A DNA stretch of 64,000 nucleotides, taken from positions 1-64,000 of the IMG/VR virus record IMGVR_UViG_3300046782_000129; one strand, given 5' to 3'. Source of the stretch: a virus. The notes under the pieces were generated by a model. The model searched no databases and was not told the origin of the DNA. It saw only the letters and a program-made list of their open reading frames with translations. The translations under genes were made by a program, and so were the position numbers. Positions within the stretch are counted from its first letter, which is position 1. Each line of letters starts with the position of its first letter. This document shows, piece by piece, positions 51,039 to 58,099 of this stretch.

Positions 51039-51050
51039 GCAACTGAGTGC
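51039..51050 (+). repeat. Dispersed palindrome, variant half-site copy
   Basis: GCAACTGAGTGC, between the structured leader and the ribosome site of the next gene. Confidence 0.6.
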
Positions 51051-51075
51051 AAAATCTTTGGAGGGAGAGCATACC

Positions 51076-51441
51076 ATGGATGGGCTGGTGCCGGGTAGGG
51101 TCGTCTACTACGTGCTCAGTGCGAAGGATGCCGAGGAAATCAACCGGCGAAGGACGACGCCGGGATCCATTGCCCAAGCGATGGAAGAGGGCACGTGGAC
51201 GGTGGGAGCGCAGGCCCACGTCGGCAGTGAGGTTCACGAGGGAGATGTTCTCCCGGCCCAAGTGATTCGCATCTGGAGTCAAGAGACGGGTAACGTTAAC
51301 CTCAAGGTCAATCTTGATGGCAGCGACACGTTCTGGGCGACGACTCGTGCCTATACCGAGAGTAAAAATCCCGGCACATGGCACTGGATGTTTGATGGCC
51401 AAAACACTCGGTACAGGCCGGATCGCGTGGAGAAAGCATGA
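51076..51441 (+). CDS. Phage-conserved small protein
   Basis: A 121-residue protein; ATG 51076 follows GGAGGGAG. The start LVPGRVVYYVLSAKDAEEIN and the later NVNLKVNLDGSD and GTWHWM segments match a common phage family that controls or modifies small molecules in some annotations, but its role is not established. It overlaps the next gene by 4 bp. Confidence 0.6.
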   Translation: MDGLVPGRVVYYVLSAKDAEEINRRRTTPGSIAQAMEEGTWTVGAQAHVGSEVHEGDVLPAQVIRIWSQETGNVNLKVNLDGSDTFWATTRAYTESKNPGTWHWMFDGQNTRYRPDRVEKA

Positions 51442-51758
51442 GCACTGCACGGTGTCAACTGTGCGGGTCGTCAGAGTCCGCGTGGCGGATCAACGAAGCC
51501 AACATCAACGTTGGAGAACTCCGGAACTACTCGATTCAAGCGTGCGAACGATGCACGGATGTTCTGTCCGAAGCCATCGTGACTGCGTGTGAGTCGTTGA
51601 CAAGGGTGATGGATCATGGCGGGCAGACCACCGTTCGAACGACTGAGGGCGTTGGGCGAAGCACGGTTCCAGAAGATTCTGAATCATCTGATGCAAGGGA
51701 AGCCAGCGATGACGCTGGCCCGAGAGATTCAGCAACCTTTGCCCGTGGGTTGGGGTGA
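51438..51758 (+). CDS. Zinc-ribbon protein
   Basis: A 106-residue protein with two C-x2-C pairs (CQLCG near residue 6 and CERCT near 37), forming a zinc ribbon in the first 45 residues. The rest is acidic and disordered and overlaps the terminase small subunit gene by 143 bp. It may bind DNA or the packaging complex. Confidence 0.5.
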   Translation: MSTARCQLCGSSESAWRINEANINVGELRNYSIQACERCTDVLSEAIVTACESLTRVMDHGGQTTVRTTEGVGRSTVPEDSESSDAREASDDAGPRDSATFARGLG

Positions 51759-52236
51759 GTTCCAAGACGTCGCAGAGAAGACCCTCACTCAGCAACTGAA
51801 CCGTCTCCGTATGGAGGCGGCAGAGGGAGCCTTTGGTCCAGAGATGGCCAAGCAGATCGTGGCCGTCGCTGCCCAACCGAGTAAAGTGCTCGGACATATC
51901 TCCGTCAGTGTCCTCCAGCGCATGGAGGCGTTGTCCGACATCCAGCAGCAACGAGTCCTCACCCTTGTAGAGAAGGAGCAGGTAGGGAAGTTCGTCCACC
52001 CGGCCACCAACGAAGTCATCCTGACCTATCGGCAACTTCTGCTCGATTTACAGAAGATTCGCTTTGATTTGGGACTCGATGACTTCAAGGGACCGGTGAC
52101 TTCTACCGCGATGCGCGGGGCGACCCAGCAGGTCTCCCTTCCTGACGGAACAAATATTCAGCGGCAGGTCTTCGAAGCGGTCAGTACGGTCGAGCAAATC
52201 TTTGACGCCCGGAAGATTCCTCTGCCGGGGCGATGA
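51616..52236 (+). CDS. Terminase small subunit (probable)
   Basis: A 206-residue protein just before the large subunit region. The basic start MAGRPPFERLRALGE is typical of small terminases. A helical middle (residues 60-150) could form the oligomeric ring, and a C-terminal unit (QQVSLPDGTNIQRQVFEAV) could contact the large subunit. It would recognise the packaging site. Its stop directly abuts the 56-bp repeat copy B. Confidence 0.6.
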   Translation: MAGRPPFERLRALGEARFQKILNHLMQGKPAMTLAREIQQPLPVGWGEFQDVAEKTLTQQLNRLRMEAAEGAFGPEMAKQIVAVAAQPSKVLGHISVSVLQRMEALSDIQQQRVLTLVEKEQVGKFVHPATNEVILTYRQLLLDLQKIRFDLGLDDFKGPVTSTAMRGATQQVSLPDGTNIQRQVFEAVSTVEQIFDARKIPLPGR

Positions 52237-52291
52237 TGCTTGCTTGTGCTTGCTTGGAAAATGCTTGCTTGTGCTTGCTTGTGCTTGCTTG
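52236..52291 (-). repeat. 56-bp repeat, copy B (inverted copy of 2521)
   Basis: It begins at the last base of the terminase small subunit stop codon and ends 3 nt before ATG 52295. It is the exact reverse complement of 2521-2576. Confidence 0.95.
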
Positions 52292-52294
52292 GAC

Positions 52295-52519
52295 ATGTTG
52301 ATTTTCAAGGAAGAGAAAAAACTACCGAAAGTATTGGAAATTGTGCTGGTTTGCCCGGAGTGCTTGCACGTGTGGCATGCCGCGTCCATCGTGCTCGGTA
52401 CGTGGTGGGCGGGACCACCGGAAGCGACCGCCAAACAGTGTTACTGTCCGAAGTGCGAGACGCCGCCACCGATGCGTATCCACAAGATTCGTCATGTTGA
52501 CTTTCAAACGGGGAGATAA
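52295..52519 (+). CDS. Small zinc-ribbon protein in the terminase region
   Basis: A 74-residue protein from ATG 52295; the frame is open upstream but that part is only repeat DNA. Two C-x2-C pairs (LVCPECLHVWH and YCPKCETPP) form a zinc ribbon. It overlaps the terminase large subunit by 26 bp, suggesting a helper role in packaging or in transcription of late genes. Confidence 0.6.
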   Translation: MLIFKEEKKLPKVLEIVLVCPECLHVWHAASIVLGTWWAGPPEATAKQCYCPKCETPPPMRIHKIRHVDFQTGR

Positions 52520-54500
52520 CGGCAAGAGTCTGGTCGCCCACAAGACCAGCCAAGAACATCTGGATGTGGTGAACGAGCGTGCCCACCTGTACCTCCGCCA
52601 GTACCTTGGCCACCATCACGCCGAGAAGATTTGGTTCGCGGGCCAGAAGATCCTTGACCTCAACGAGCGGGCCATGTTCTACGCTCAGATGGTCGTCCAC
52701 GTCGAAGAAGAACTCCGGGGCCAGTCCTCCACGGTTATCCAAGACTTCGCCCAGTATAAGTGGAAGCCGGTGGGCATCAAGGAGTTCATCTGCTCCACGC
52801 ATTACCTGAATAAGCAGGCGGAGATTTATCCCGGTGTGCTGGAAGCTGCCGAGGAGTTGAACAACGGCACGTACGTGGAAGCCGTCATGACCGGAGGTAT
52901 CGGGTCAGGCAAGACCACGCTGGCTCTGTACACGAACGCCTATCAGTTGTATCTGCTGTCCTGCATGAGAAGTCCGCACAAGCAGTTCGGGCTGGACCCG
53001 TCATCTGAAATCATGTTGATTTTTCAGTCGATGACCATGCAGTTGGCCAGAGGCGTGGACTATCAACGGTTCCGGAACATGATCGAGGGCAGTCCCTACT
53101 TCCTGAAGCACTACCCCTTCCAGCGAGACTTGCAGAGCCGGTTGGTGTTCCCGAACCGCGTGGAGGTCGTGCCGGTCTCAGGCTCAGAGACTGCCGCCAT
53201 CGGCCAGAACGTCATGGGCGGATTGATTGACGAGTTGAACTACATGGCCGTGGTTGAGAAGTCGCGGGTGGCCGTGGACCGAGGCACTTACGACCAAGCC
53301 ATTCTCCTCTACAACAGCATCGCCAGACGCCGGAAGAGCCGTTTCATGGAGAACGGCAAGCTCCCCGGCATTCTCTGTCTGGTGTCCAGTAAGAAGTACC
53401 CCGGCCAGTTCACGGACCAGAAGGTGGCCGAGGCAGAGCGGGACCCCAGCATCTTCGTCTACGACCGCCGCGTCTGGGACATCAAGCCGGATGACTTCGG
53501 GAATCAAGGATGGTTCTCGGTCTTCGCAGGCGACCTGACGCGCAAGCCACGCATCATGGACGAAGACGATGAGGTGGCCGACGAGGATCGTCCGTTGGTG
53601 GTGGCCGTCCCCGAAGAGTTCAGAACCGAGTTCGAAAAGGATGTCATCAATGCGCTGAGAGAAATTGCAGGCGTGAGCACACTGGCCCGCCACCCCTTCT
53701 TCTTGGAGGTGGACAAGGTGCATCACTCCTTCATGGAACGAGAGTCGATCTTCAGCCAGCCTGTGGTGGACTTCGTGAACCAGCGGCTGACGCTCTTGAA
53801 ACGCAACTTCTGGAACCCCGAGGTGCCGAGGTTCGCGCATTGTGACTTAGCCCTCTCCGGAGATAGTGCAGGCTTAGCCATCGGCACGGTTACGAACTTC
53901 AAGAACGTGTCCAGCGACCAAGGCCAGCCCGCCTACATGCCGAACATCTGGATCGATGGGGTGTTGGAGGTCCGTCCCCCGAAGAACTGTGAAATCCTTC
54001 TGAGCAAGATCCGAGAGGTCATCATCGTCCTGAAGAAGATGGGCCTGAACATCATCTGGGTGACGTTCGATCAATTTCAGTCGAGCGACAGTCAACAGAT
54101 TCTCAGGCAGCAGGGATTGATCACGGGCCACCAGTCGATGGATGAAGTGCCGTGCAGGCCCTATGATTTCTTGAAGACTGCCGTGTATGAAGGCCGGTTG
54201 AACGCCCCGATCATGCCGAAGCTTCAGCGAGAGATGCTGATGTTGGAGAAGGATACGAAGCACGGGCGAGTGGACCACCCACCGGGCGGGAGCAAGGACT
54301 GCGCGGATGCGTTGGCGGGTGTGGCCTTCGGCCTGACTATGCGACGGGAACTGTGGGGCCTGTATCGGATCCCGACCCTCATGATCCCCCAGAGCGTCTA
54401 CGCCAGCGTGGATAAGCTCAAGCCGAAGGAAGACCAGCCAGACTACCAGCCCGAGTTGAGTCTGGTGGCGACGGAGCGAGGTCTTACGACCCCGATGTAA
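52494..54500 (+). CDS. Terminase large subunit
   Basis: A 668-residue packaging motor from ATG 52494 (upstream in-frame codons overlap the zinc-ribbon gene). The ATPase half has Walker A GGIGSGKTT near residue 134 and Walker B LIDEL near 243. The nuclease half has acidic residues in FAHCDLALSGDSAG near 448, WVTFDQFQS near 522 and SKDCADALAG near 602, the RNase H-like set. It pumps DNA into the prohead and cuts the concatemer. Confidence 0.92.
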   Translation: MLTFKRGDNGKSLVAHKTSQEHLDVVNERAHLYLRQYLGHHHAEKIWFAGQKILDLNERAMFYAQMVVHVEEELRGQSSTVIQDFAQYKWKPVGIKEFICSTHYLNKQAEIYPGVLEAAEELNNGTYVEAVMTGGIGSGKTTLALYTNAYQLYLLSCMRSPHKQFGLDPSSEIMLIFQSMTMQLARGVDYQRFRNMIEGSPYFLKHYPFQRDLQSRLVFPNRVEVVPVSGSETAAIGQNVMGGLIDELNYMAVVEKSRVAVDRGTYDQAILLYNSIARRRKSRFMENGKLPGILCLVSSKKYPGQFTDQKVAEAERDPSIFVYDRRVWDIKPDDFGNQGWFSVFAGDLTRKPRIMDEDDEVADEDRPLVVAVPEEFRTEFEKDVINALREIAGVSTLARHPFFLEVDKVHHSFMERESIFSQPVVDFVNQRLTLLKRNFWNPEVPRFAHCDLALSGDSAGLAIGTVTNFKNVSSDQGQPAYMPNIWIDGVLEVRPPKNCEILLSKIREVIIVLKKMGLNIIWVTFDQFQSSDSQQILRQQGLITGHQSMDEVPCRPYDFLKTAVYEGRLNAPIMPKLQREMLMLEKDTKHGRVDHPPGGSKDCADALAGVAFGLTMRRELWGLYRIPTLMIPQSVYASVDKLKPKEDQPDYQPELSLVATERGLTTPM

Positions 54501-54798
54501 GGCACCCCTCCTTGAGTGCCGTGCCGTACATCTCTTCGAACCCCTCCGGGGCTTCCGTGCAGACCACGGCCAGCTTGTTGCAGGTCACGCAGAACGAGTT
54601 CCACCGGCCAGCCGGGTCATTGGACCGACGCACCCACGAGCGCATGTCGTGGCCCAGCTTGCGGGCGGCAGCAGCAGCGGCCTTCTTGCGGGCCGACAGA
54701 TCCCCGAAGTGATCGATGGCGTTGTAACGCTGGACGATGATGCGACGTTTCCTTGGTGCCAGATTTGAAGAACGACGACGAGCAAACTTCAAAGCCAT
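54484..54798 (-). CDS. Small basic zinc protein, the only minus-strand gene
   Basis: A 104-residue protein on the minus strand, preceded by AAGGAGA. The N-terminal 60 residues are very basic (ARRRSSN, RKRRIIVQRY, ARKKAAAAAARKLGHD); a C-x2-C motif (FCVTCNK) near residue 70 and two later cysteines may bind zinc. Its 3' end overlaps the terminase gene by 17 bp. DNA or RNA binding is likely. It has its own divergent promoter. Confidence 0.65.
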   Translation of the reverse strand: MALKFARRRSSNLAPRKRRIIVQRYNAIDHFGDLSARKKAAAAAARKLGHDMRSWVRRSNDPAGRWNSFCVTCNKLAVVCTEAPEGFEEMYGTALKEGCLTSGS

Positions 54799-54843
54799 GT
54801 TTTCTCCTTGGTTTGATTGCTCACTCCTTGAGCGTACACATGG

Positions 54844-54873
54844 ATCATATCATAGGCCCCTCAGGTTTGTCAA
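54844..54873 (-). promoter_or_regulatory. Divergent sigma70-like promoter, minus strand
   Basis: On the minus strand: TTGACA (54873-54868), 18-nt spacer, TATGAT (54849-54844). It drives the gene at 54484-54798. Confidence 0.65.
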
Positions 54874-54883
54874 GTTTGACAAA
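54866..54883. repeat. 18-bp palindrome joining two -35 elements
   Basis: TTTGTCAA-GT-TTGACAAA: the two arms are the -35 regions of the divergent promoters, so one bound protein could control both. Confidence 0.75.
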
Positions 54884-54905
54884 TCCCAAAGCTGTGTGAT
54901 ATGAT
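54876..54905 (+). promoter_or_regulatory. Divergent sigma70-like promoter, plus strand
   Basis: TTGACA 54876-54881, 18-nt spacer, TATGAT 54900-54905. It drives the gene at 54951. Confidence 0.75.
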
Positions 54906-54950
54906 CAGTAGAGTCGGAAACTCATGGAGGAGTTTCTGGAGGGAGAGACA

Positions 54951-55199
54951 ATGGCAAAGAAGAAGACGACAGCGGTACCCACCCCGGTGAAGTACGACAG
55001 CCGGATCTGTTTCGGGATTGCCTACTTCACGACGGAGGAAGACGCCATGGCATTCGACCGTCATGTGCGGGCACTAGGCATCACGTACAACGGCGGCTAC
55101 TTTCACGGGATGGCCTGTGGCCGGGACAAGACGTGGGACCACGTGGACCAGTCAGGCGGCTATCTCCATGGCAAGAAGCTCTACGCGGTGACCCAGTAA
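54951..55199 (+). CDS. Small unidentified protein
   Basis: An 82-residue protein from ATG 54951 (GGAGGGAG upstream). The leader includes CTCATGGAGGAG, a form of the shared leader motif. It has a strand-helix-strand core (ICFGIAYFTTEEDAMAFDRHV) and a G/H-rich end. It looks similar in plan to the next gene, as both have a DAMAF/DALAF helix. Function unknown; stop overlaps next start. Confidence 0.55.
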   Translation: MAKKKTTAVPTPVKYDSRICFGIAYFTTEEDAMAFDRHVRALGITYNGGYFHGMACGRDKTWDHVDQSGGYLHGKKLYAVTQ

Positions 55200-55507
55200 T
55201 GGCGCGGCTCACCAAAGAACGTTACGAGGTCGAGTGGTGGGTGTTGACCGATGCCGCCAAAGCTCGGAAGGCCCGTGAGCAGACTGAAGCGGGTTACATC
55301 TACGAGCACGACCGAGACCAAGACGAGCAGTCGATGTTCGAAGTCTTCCTCAAGGAGAAGGACGCTCTTGCCTTCGCCCGGAAGGTGGTGGACGAATATC
55401 AGACGGTCTACGGCCATGCGACGGTGACGAAGCAGCGACTGGAGAACGTGGAGGGCACACGGATGTGGGAGTGGGAAGACATCGGTGAACCCACCTACGT
55501 CGAGTAA
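55199..55507 (+). CDS. Small unidentified protein
   Basis: A 102-residue protein beginning on the previous stop (TAATG). The core VEWWVLTDAAKARKARE, EKDALAFARKVVDEY, then TVTKQRLEN is a beta-alpha-beta unit like the ferredoxin-like fold of small phage proteins. It ends shortly before the promoter of PEP-CTERM gene 2. Confidence 0.55.
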   Translation: MARLTKERYEVEWWVLTDAAKARKAREQTEAGYIYEHDRDQDEQSMFEVFLKEKDALAFARKVVDEYQTVYGHATVTKQRLENVEGTRMWEWEDIGEPTYVE

Positions 55508-55514
55508 ATCTGCT

Positions 55515-55526
55515 GCAATCGGTTGC
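55515..55526 (+). repeat. Dispersed palindrome, exact copy, upstream of a promoter
   Basis: GCAATCGGTTGC flanked by T and A; it ends 2 nt before the -35 at 55529. Confidence 0.9.
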
Positions 55527-55528
55527 AT

Positions 55529-55558
55529 TTGACAAACCATTGGGGGGCGTGGTAGTAT
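55529..55558 (+). promoter_or_regulatory. Sigma70-like promoter for PEP-CTERM gene 2
   Basis: TTGACA 55529-55534, 18-nt spacer, TAGTAT 55553-55558. Confidence 0.75.
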
Positions 55559-55570
55559 CCACGTCCCCCC
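55542..55570 (+). promoter_or_regulatory. Inverted repeat with the -10 in its loop
   Basis: GGGGGGCGTGG (55542-55552), the -10 hexamer TAGTAT, then CCACGTCCCCCC (55559-55570): eleven pairs with one bulged T. It is a possible operator or transcription-start hairpin. Confidence 0.55.
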
Positions 55571-55619
55571 TCTTTCTAGGGGAGGGGGTTCGTTCCCTAA
55601 GACAGAGGAGCAAGCACAC

Positions 55620-56423
55620 ATGAAGAAGACTCTCCAGTTCGTTCTTGCAGTGGCTATGGTAGGGATCTTCGCAGCGTCGGCATCGGCGGCGTCCATCACG
55701 TTCGTGGGTTCATCGGGCACCTTGGCAGCAGCCACACGTATCACCGATCTTGGTGGTGGCCTGCTGCGGATCGAGTTGGGCAACTTCGGGAGCGCAGCGG
55801 TGATCCCGGTGGATGTGCTGACCGGCGTGTTTTTCGACGGGAACAACGCGGTGTTGTCCAGCTTGGGCAACGTCTCAGCGATCACGTCGGCCACGACGAC
55901 CATCACGAATCCGAATAGTTGTGGCGCAGGCGCGGCAGCGTGCCCGAGTGGAGCCAACCTGAATGTCGGTGGCGAGTTCGCATCGGCGGCGAATCCGCTG
56001 GGCGTCTACGACTTCGGCATCAGTAGCTCGGGACTCGGCATTTTCGGGAACGCCAATTTCCTTGGCCCCGATTTGTCCGACCCGGTTGCTGTCAACGGCC
56101 TGAACTTCGGCATGGTCAGCATCCCGAACGGCATTTCGGGTGGGGCCAATCCGGCAGTCTTGGCTGCTCCGCTGCTCCGTGGCGTCGTGACGTTCACGTT
56201 GCAGGGGCAAGTCGGGTTCAATCCGGCGACGGGGATCACCGGCGTTCGCTTCCAGTATGGGACGGCCCTGACGGATGCGAACTTCATCGGTACTCCGCTG
56301 CCTCCGGGTGTTCCAACGCCGTTCGACGTTGGTCCGACAGCGGTGCCGGAACCGGCATCGATGATGCTTCTCGGTAGCGGGCTACTCGCTGGTGCCCGTT
56401 ACGCCCGTCGTCGCAAGAAGTAA
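55620..56423 (+). CDS. PEP-CTERM sorting-domain protein 2
   Basis: A 267-residue secreted protein. The signal peptide ends near residue 24 (AVAMVGIFAASASAA). The body is Gly/Asn/Ser-rich with two cysteines and looks like a beta-sandwich. The last 26 residues are VPEP, then ASMMLLGSGLLAGA and a basic YARRRKK end: a full PEP-CTERM tail. It is not close in sequence to protein 1 outside the two sorting ends. Own promoter, palindrome and terminator suggest an independent moron, processed by host exosortase. Confidence 0.9.
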   Translation: MKKTLQFVLAVAMVGIFAASASAASITFVGSSGTLAAATRITDLGGGLLRIELGNFGSAAVIPVDVLTGVFFDGNNAVLSSLGNVSAITSATTTITNPNSCGAGAAACPSGANLNVGGEFASAANPLGVYDFGISSSGLGIFGNANFLGPDLSDPVAVNGLNFGMVSIPNGISGGANPAVLAAPLLRGVVTFTLQGQVGFNPATGITGVRFQYGTALTDANFIGTPLPPGVPTPFDVGPTAVPEPASMMLLGSGLLAGARYARRRKK

Positions 56424-56472
56424 GTTCTCCCTGCTCGGAAGCGTACTGCCATTCGCTTAGCCCGTTGTTACG

Positions 56473-56509
56473 GCCCCGGCACAACGCCGAGAAAGTCCGG
56501 GGCAATTTT
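56473..56509 (+). terminator. Terminator after PEP-CTERM gene 2
   Basis: GCCCCGG (56473-56479) pairs with CCGGGGC (56497-56503), followed by AATTTT. Confidence 0.7.
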
Positions 56510-56529
56510 CCTTCCAGACTGGGCGACCT

Positions 56530-57639
56530 ATGACACGGTACACGCCTGACCAGTTAGCGCAACGAGCGAAGATCGAACCACGTGCCGCCGGGTATCGTTA
56601 CGGCTGTTGCTGGAACGATGCAGAAACGCTGTTCACGTGTGTGACCGGAGCCACCACTGAGGTCAAGGCCACGGATGGTCGCACGTGGACCGGAGTGCTG
56701 CCGCATGCGGCCATCTTCCAGAGCGGAGCATCGTCACACGGTACGTGGGCGGTGGCCTACGGTAGTTGGGACGATGACCAGTTATACGTGTTCGGCCCGG
56801 ACAGTTTTGTGCAGGGCCAGATTCGTGTGGCGGCTCTCGGTCCCAAGTGGGGCAACAACACCACGTTCATCGAAGCCGCCGAGTGGGGCTTCACCGTCTA
56901 CTGGATCAATGCCAGTGACATTTGGAAGTACACGAAGACGCGCCTGTCGTTGGCCCTTGGCGTGATTGGCACCGAGATGATCCCGGTGCCGGTGGAACTT
57001 GCGCCACCCGCAAGCGGATGGGCCGATGTCGTGAGCCACGAGCCGTTGTGGTTGGCCGGTCCCGTGGTCAATGGCACCGGCAGCTACGGCAACATGGCGA
57101 CGACCGCCCCTGATGGCACGACGCATCTGTTTCGTCCGATGACCCGTGGACGTTTCACGTCGGGGCAAGCGGACAACACGGTGAGCGGTCTACCGGGAAC
57201 GATCATCCTCGATGTGCCCACGGGAAAGATTTTGCGTGCGACCAACGTGGACTCGCAGATTGGACCCGTCCTCGCATGTACGCCGAGTGGCCGTGGAGTC
57301 ACGGTGTCCCCCGGTCCAGAAGGTCCGTATCAGATTCAGTTCTCGGAGCAGTGGACGCTGGAACCAGTACACTCCGTTATTACGCCGCCTACGCCGCCTG
57401 ATCCAGTCAAACCGCCCAACCCTGTGGAGCCGCCCATGAACAAACCCGGTGTCAACATCACGTCCTACGACAAGACGCTCACGCCAACAACGAACTGGCG
57501 TGTCGTAGTTGAAGACCGCAACAATCCGGGCGTTAAGTGTGTCGTGGAACTGCTGCACGGGGATCTGCATGTGACGTTGGACAACCCTGCGGGAAGTGAT
57601 CGGAGCGGACTGGCACGACCCATCGTCATTCAAAGTTAA
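56530..57639 (+). CDS. Propeller-like protein with proline-rich linker
   Basis: A 369-residue protein. Residues 20-280 show repeated Gly/Trp/Thr strands compatible with a beta-propeller. A Pro-rich linker (PPTPPDPVKPPNPVEPP) near 290-310 leads to a small C-terminal domain. It opens a three-gene cassette with a TIM-barrel protein. It resembles tail-tip proteins in this window in style, though no direct match is claimed; it may be an extra adhesion or lysis accessory factor. Confidence 0.5.
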   Translation: MTRYTPDQLAQRAKIEPRAAGYRYGCCWNDAETLFTCVTGATTEVKATDGRTWTGVLPHAAIFQSGASSHGTWAVAYGSWDDDQLYVFGPDSFVQGQIRVAALGPKWGNNTTFIEAAEWGFTVYWINASDIWKYTKTRLSLALGVIGTEMIPVPVELAPPASGWADVVSHEPLWLAGPVVNGTGSYGNMATTAPDGTTHLFRPMTRGRFTSGQADNTVSGLPGTIILDVPTGKILRATNVDSQIGPVLACTPSGRGVTVSPGPEGPYQIQFSEQWTLEPVHSVITPPTPPDPVKPPNPVEPPMNKPGVNITSYDKTLTPTTNWRVVVEDRNNPGVKCVVELLHGDLHVTLDNPAGSDRSGLARPIVIQS

Positions 57640-57649
57640 GGAGCCTCAC

Positions 57650-58096
57650 ATGAAGAAGGACAATCCCGCGTCAGATGTTCCACCACCGGATGACCCGATG
57701 CACTTTCCGGCGAAGAAACCGCAGGCGAAGAAAGAAACACGCACCGTGACGGCGCAAGCTGGTCCGATGGCCGCGAGAGCCGTGTTCAACGCTAGCCAGT
57801 TGGTGGACCTGCACGATGGGTCGTTTGCGGTGCATGTTGAAAATCCGCTCCGCTACAGTTACGACCAAGGTCCGGATGCTGGCACGACGCTCTCTGGACA
57901 AGGCGAATCACCACAGGGCACGGTGTTCTTGTCGATCAATCCGCTCGGAGGGTGGGAGTGCCGTCCGAATGATCCCGCCGTGATCGGCGCGTGGGAACGT
58001 TTTTACAAGCAGGACGGGTTGATCATCGTGAAGCCGTCCGACTTCGATGCCAACCAGCCGCACGTGGCGTACGCCTTCATCTGCTCGGAGAAGTAG
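57650..58096 (+). CDS. Unidentified beta-rich protein
   Basis: A 148-residue protein from ATG 57650 (AAGGAGCC upstream). After a Pro/Lys-rich disordered start, residues 45-148 are beta-rich with several Trp and Phe. Its place between a propeller and a TIM-barrel protein suggests a carbohydrate-binding partner. Not recognised. Confidence 0.5.
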   Translation: MKKDNPASDVPPPDDPMHFPAKKPQAKKETRTVTAQAGPMAARAVFNASQLVDLHDGSFAVHVENPLRYSYDQGPDAGTTLSGQGESPQGTVFLSINPLGGWECRPNDPAVIGAWERFYKQDGLIIVKPSDFDANQPHVAYAFICSEK

Positions 58097-58099
58097 GTT

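Noticed and set aside
50943-51045. tRNA-like fold
   Set aside because: No T-loop or anticodon arm consensus fits, and the paired stem is longer than an acceptor stem; kept only as a structured leader.
52341-52493. Longer terminase large subunit start
   Set aside because: The extra 51 residues are the out-of-frame shadow of the zinc-ribbon gene; ATG 52494 fits the protein better.
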